In this document: in pieces, positions 61,631 through 64,000 of the stretch
How positions within the stretch are numbered: the first letter of the stretch is position 1
How the letters are laid out: every line of letters starts with the position of its first letter
Origin: CBDDEH01 sp965226865
GTDB taxonomy: Bacteria; Chloroflexota; Dehalococcoidia; Lucifugimonadales; JAGWBF01
Length of the DNA: 64,000 bases
NCBI GenBank assembly: GCA_965226865.1
Contig: CBDDEH010000004.1
Location: 248,001-312,000, forward strand
Direction of reading: 5' to 3'
Translations under genes and position numbers: made by a program
Notes under the pieces: generated by a model
Told to the model about the DNA's origin: nothing
Seen by the model: only the letters and a program-made list of their open reading frames with translations
Database searches by the model: none

Positions 61631-63502
61631 TTATAGGGTCTCTTTCAGTCTGAGGGCGAGGGAACGCGTTATCCCTTGAACTGCTGCGATCTCTTCGACC
61701 GGCGCCTCTTTGATGTTCTTTACAGAGCCGAAGCGCCGTATAAGCATCCTCTTCCTCTTGGGTCCGATACCCGTAACCAGGTCTATGGATGACGTTATGC
61801 TCTTTTTGCTGCGTAACTGACGGTGATAGGTGATGGCGAACCGGTGCGCTTCGTCCCTCATACGCTGGACCAGATAAAGGGCCTGAGAATCCGACGGAAG
61901 TACGATGGGCTCAGGGGTTTGAGGAACGAATATCCATTCGTTCTCCTTGGCGATAGAGGCCAGGGGGATGAAATCTATCCCTAGCTCAAGGAACACTTCG
62001 AGGGCTGCCGAAAGGTGGCCTTTACCCCCGTCAATCAGTACCAGGTCGGGCGAAACATCCCAGCTTTCGCCCTTGGTTTCTACTAGCCCGTGGTCTCTCT
62101 GGTCGCTTCCCTTGCCCTTGAAGCTGGCCAGCTTCTTGAAGCGGCGCCTCAGAACCTCCTGCATCATGGCGTAGTCGTCTATTCCCTCGACGGTCTTAAC
62201 GCGGAAGCGGCGATAATGGGAGGGTTTGGGCGATCCCTCGTCGAAGGTCACCATGCTGCCGACAGCGTTGGTACCCTGGATATTGGAGATGTCGTAGCAC
62301 TCCATTCGTCTGGGCAAACTTGGCAAGTTAAGGGCCTCTTGGAGCTCCACCATAGCCCTTTGCACCACGTCGGTGTCTGAGAGCCACTTGGCTCGCATCT
62401 GATTGAGACCCTGAGACGCGTTCTCTGCCACCATCGTGATCAGTTGGCGTTGTTCACCCCGCTTGGGCTGGACCACAGAGACAGCGCCTCCTCGCTTTTC
62501 CTTGAGCCATGCTTCGATGAGAGCATGATCCTCGAGAGGGTGTTGAACTAATATCCTCCGTGGAATATATGTAGCCGACAAGTAGAACTGCTCGATAAAC
62601 GCTGTGATAACGTGGCCCGGCGAGTCGTCCTGGGTCCCTACCATGATGTAGTGGTCCCTCCCGATCAGCCTGCCAGTTCGGATGAAGAATACCTCCACCC
62701 AGGCTTCGTCTTGTCCTTCTGCCATTGCTATGGCGTCTAGGTCGAAATCCACGGTCGAGTCCACCTTGATACGTTGCTCTTCGACAACCTTCTGGATGTT
62801 CCGTAGCTGGTCTCGGACAAAGGCGGCTCTCTCGAACTCCTGCTTGTCTGATGCCTCCTGCATCTTCTTCTGTAGGTCATTGATGACAGTCTCGGTTTTA
62901 CCTTCCATGAACATGATTACCTGCTTGATGACTTTGTGGTACTCATCTTTGGTGGCGGCCCCTATGCACGGCGCTATACAGCGGTGGATGTAGTACTCGA
63001 GGCAAGGGCGCGGGTCCTTACCTGTGATCACTTTGGTACACGAGCGATAAGGGAACAGCTTCTTCAGAATATCGAGGGTCTTGCGAACGCTGCCCGCCGT
63101 TGCGAAGGGCCCGAAATAGCGGGCGCCATCCCGGACGATCCTACGAGTGATGTAGACCTGCGGAAAGTCCTCTGCCAGGTCGATCTTGATGTAAGGATAG
63201 GTCTTGTCGTCTTTTAGACGGGCGTTATAAGGTGGCCGGAATTTTTTTATGGTTGTGTTTTCCAGGATGAGGGCTTCAGCTTCGGAGTCGGTAACGATGA
63301 ACTCGAAGTCCGACACCCTGGACACCATATTCCTAATCTTGTGAGGGAGGTTCTGAGAGGGCCCAAAGTAGTAGGCAACGCGGTTCTTCAGGTTGGCTGC
63401 CTTGCCGACGTAGAGGACGCTACCCTTAGCGTCCTCCATTAAGTAGACGCCGGGCTTATCCGGCGTGATTCTCAGCCTGTGGGAAAAGTCCTTGGGTTCC
63501 AT
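61631..63502 (-). CDS. uvrC: Excinuclease ABC subunit C
   Basis: A 623-residue nuclease subunit of nucleotide-excision repair, making both incisions at UvrB-marked lesions. The GIY-YIG domain (DKPGVYLMEDAKGSVLYVGK, AANLKNRVAYYFG) cuts 3'. The central Cys-rich piece is CLEYYIHRCIAPCIG. The UVR motif (VINDLQKKMQEASDKQEFER, AAFVRDQLRNIQKV) binds UvrB. The RNase H-like domain (MECYDISNIQGTNAVGSMVT, YRRFRVKTVEGIDDYAMMQE, LVLIDGGKGHLSAALEVF) cuts 5'. A helix-hairpin-helix pair (LVTGIGPKRKRMLIRRFGSV) ends it. The length is normal. ATG 63502 lies eight bases after the upstream small gene, so they are co-transcribed. Confidence 0.97.
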   Translation of the reverse strand: MEPKDFSHRLRITPDKPGVYLMEDAKGSVLYVGKAANLKNRVAYYFGPSQNLPHKIRNMVSRVSDFEFIVTDSEAEALILENTTIKKFRPPYNARLKDDKTYPYIKIDLAEDFPQVYITRRIVRDGARYFGPFATAGSVRKTLDILKKLFPYRSCTKVITGKDPRPCLEYYIHRCIAPCIGAATKDEYHKVIKQVIMFMEGKTETVINDLQKKMQEASDKQEFERAAFVRDQLRNIQKVVEEQRIKVDSTVDFDLDAIAMAEGQDEAWVEVFFIRTGRLIGRDHYIMVGTQDDSPGHVITAFIEQFYLSATYIPRRILVQHPLEDHALIEAWLKEKRGGAVSVVQPKRGEQRQLITMVAENASQGLNQMRAKWLSDTDVVQRAMVELQEALNLPSLPRRMECYDISNIQGTNAVGSMVTFDEGSPKPSHYRRFRVKTVEGIDDYAMMQEVLRRRFKKLASFKGKGSDQRDHGLVETKGESWDVSPDLVLIDGGKGHLSAALEVFLELGIDFIPLASIAKENEWIFVPQTPEPIVLPSDSQALYLVQRMRDEAHRFAITYHRQLRSKKSITSSIDLVTGIGPKRKRMLIRRFGSVKNIKEAPVEEIAAVQGITRSLALRLKETL

Positions 63503-63510
63503 TGAGACCC

Positions 63511-63849
63511 TTACCTTAATACGAAGGTAAGGGCTATTAGAATAGCCAGAATCCCCGAGAATAGTATACCGATGCGCCTTATTTCGGGGGCAACATAGCT
63601 GTAAACGTTAGAACGAATCTCTGTCTGCTTACTAGATAGACCAGTCTGCCTGGGAGACACAGGGCGAGGTTCCGAGGCTACTCGTGGCTGCGGAGATGGA
63701 GCGGTTTTTCCGGGTTGAGCCGCATCGGCAACCTGGTCGGTTGCCAAAGGCTCTTCAATAACGCCAGACGGTCCTTTGGATTGCCTTTTCTTTTTCTTGG
63801 GCTGGGTTTGTTTCGCCGCTACCCTGCGGGACTTGCTGCGCGGTGGCAT
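63511..63849 (-). CDS. Small basic protein with a C-terminal membrane anchor
   Basis: A 112-residue protein: a very basic start (PPRSKSRRVAAKQTQPKKKK), a Pro/Gln-rich disordered middle, then VYSYVAPEIRRIGILFSGIL, AILIALTFVLR, one membrane helix at the very end. I do not recognise a named family. Such tail-anchored proteins occur next to uvrC or ribosomal-type genes in some Chloroflexota; this is an impression, not a test. It precedes uvrC by eight bases. Confidence 0.65.
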   Translation of the reverse strand: MPPRSKSRRVAAKQTQPKKKKRQSKGPSGVIEEPLATDQVADAAQPGKTAPSPQPRVASEPRPVSPRQTGLSSKQTEIRSNVYSYVAPEIRRIGILFSGILAILIALTFVLR

Positions 63850-63850
63850 G

Positions 63851-64000
63851 TTATCTTATCGCCCCCAACTTTTTCATGTCCATGTCGTTGACCTGTTCGA
63901 TGTTCCCTCGTTCGGACTCATCGATGGAGTTGGTGGAGACCCAAACGTCTAGAATTTCCATGGCTACTTGCGGTGAGGTGAGACGAAGGCTCATACACAG
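63851..64000 (-). CDS. C-terminal end of a protein running out of the window
   Basis: The minus-strand frame reads LRLTSPQVAMEILDVWVSTN, SIDESERGNIEQVNDMDMKK, LGAIR and stops at 63851, so its last two bases lie next to the small gene start. An ATG at 63994 would give a 47-residue protein, but the frame is open to the window edge. I cannot name it. Confidence 0.4.
   Translation of the reverse strand: MCMSLRLTSPQVAMEILDVWVSTNSIDESERGNIEQVNDMDMKKLGAIR

Overview
The window looks like a chromosomal segment of an uncultured, moderately GC-rich bacterium, most plausibly a Chloroflexota lineage of the SAR202/Dehalococcoidia kind. The hints are lipoproteins with long Thr/Pro/Glu/Val linkers (including an EVTKEV-type linker on a solute-binding protein), a compact sufB-sufC-sufD-sufS-sufU operon, NHL propellers, DUF1800/DUF1501 proteins, CaiB-type CoA transferases and FAD-linked oxidases. 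The affiliation is inferred from gene content; no rRNA or tRNA gene was seen.

Layout. 1-7.8 kb: accessory DNA with defence-type remnants (frameshifted AIPR protein, truncated phospholipase-D-fold protein), an IS1380-family element, a lipoprotein, an RDD membrane protein and a HAD phosphatase. 7.8-9.5 kb: the intact copy of a second IS1380-family element that recurs at 27, 44 and 48 kb. 10-21.8 kb: a catabolic region (thiolase plus DUF35 partner, two amidohydrolases, NIPSNAP protein, two NHL propellers, DUF1800/DUF1501 pair, FAD-linked oxidase). 22.5-36.2 kb: a large insertion bounded by IS3-family copies that splits an alcohol dehydrogenase gene. It carries surface-glycan genes (FkbM methyltransferase, O-antigen polymerase, glycosyltransferase, RmlD-like reductase, TIGR04326-like protein, CMP-KDO synthetase, HAD phosphatase, SIS isomerase remnants). 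36.7-42 kb: acyl-CoA-type metabolism (VOC protein, MFS transporter, enoyl-CoA hydratase, double-length CoA transferase). 42-50 kb: a signalling cluster (response regulator, hybrid histidine kinase broken by an IS and by a tandem duplication, REC-KaiC/FlaH-like ATPase) invaded by IS copies. 50-55.4 kb: MarR regulator, solute-binding lipoprotein, second FAD oxidase, broken methyltransferase, 3-methyladenine glycosylase. 55.4-64 kb: conserved core with the SUF operon behind a near-consensus promoter and perfect dyad, then uvrC and small genes.

The most striking structure is the 22.5-36.2 kb insertion. The alcohol dehydrogenase halves on its two sides rejoin in frame. The FkbM gene inside it is circularly permuted: its 5' part lies next to the left IS and its 3' part next to the right IS, and the halves rejoin in frame after collapsing a 3-bp GAT duplication. 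This is what results if a ~10.5-kb circle whose FkbM gene carried an IS3 copy recombined with an IS3 copy already sitting in the dehydrogenase gene. An assembly join through the repeated IS would look the same and must be excluded.

Two stretches (23.8-24.4 kb and 27.0-28.1 kb) are collapsed or interleaved versions of IS and flanking sequence and look like assembly artefacts or heavily rearranged copies. Several otherwise good genes carry single-base frameshifts, so residual consensus errors must be weighed against real gene decay throughout.
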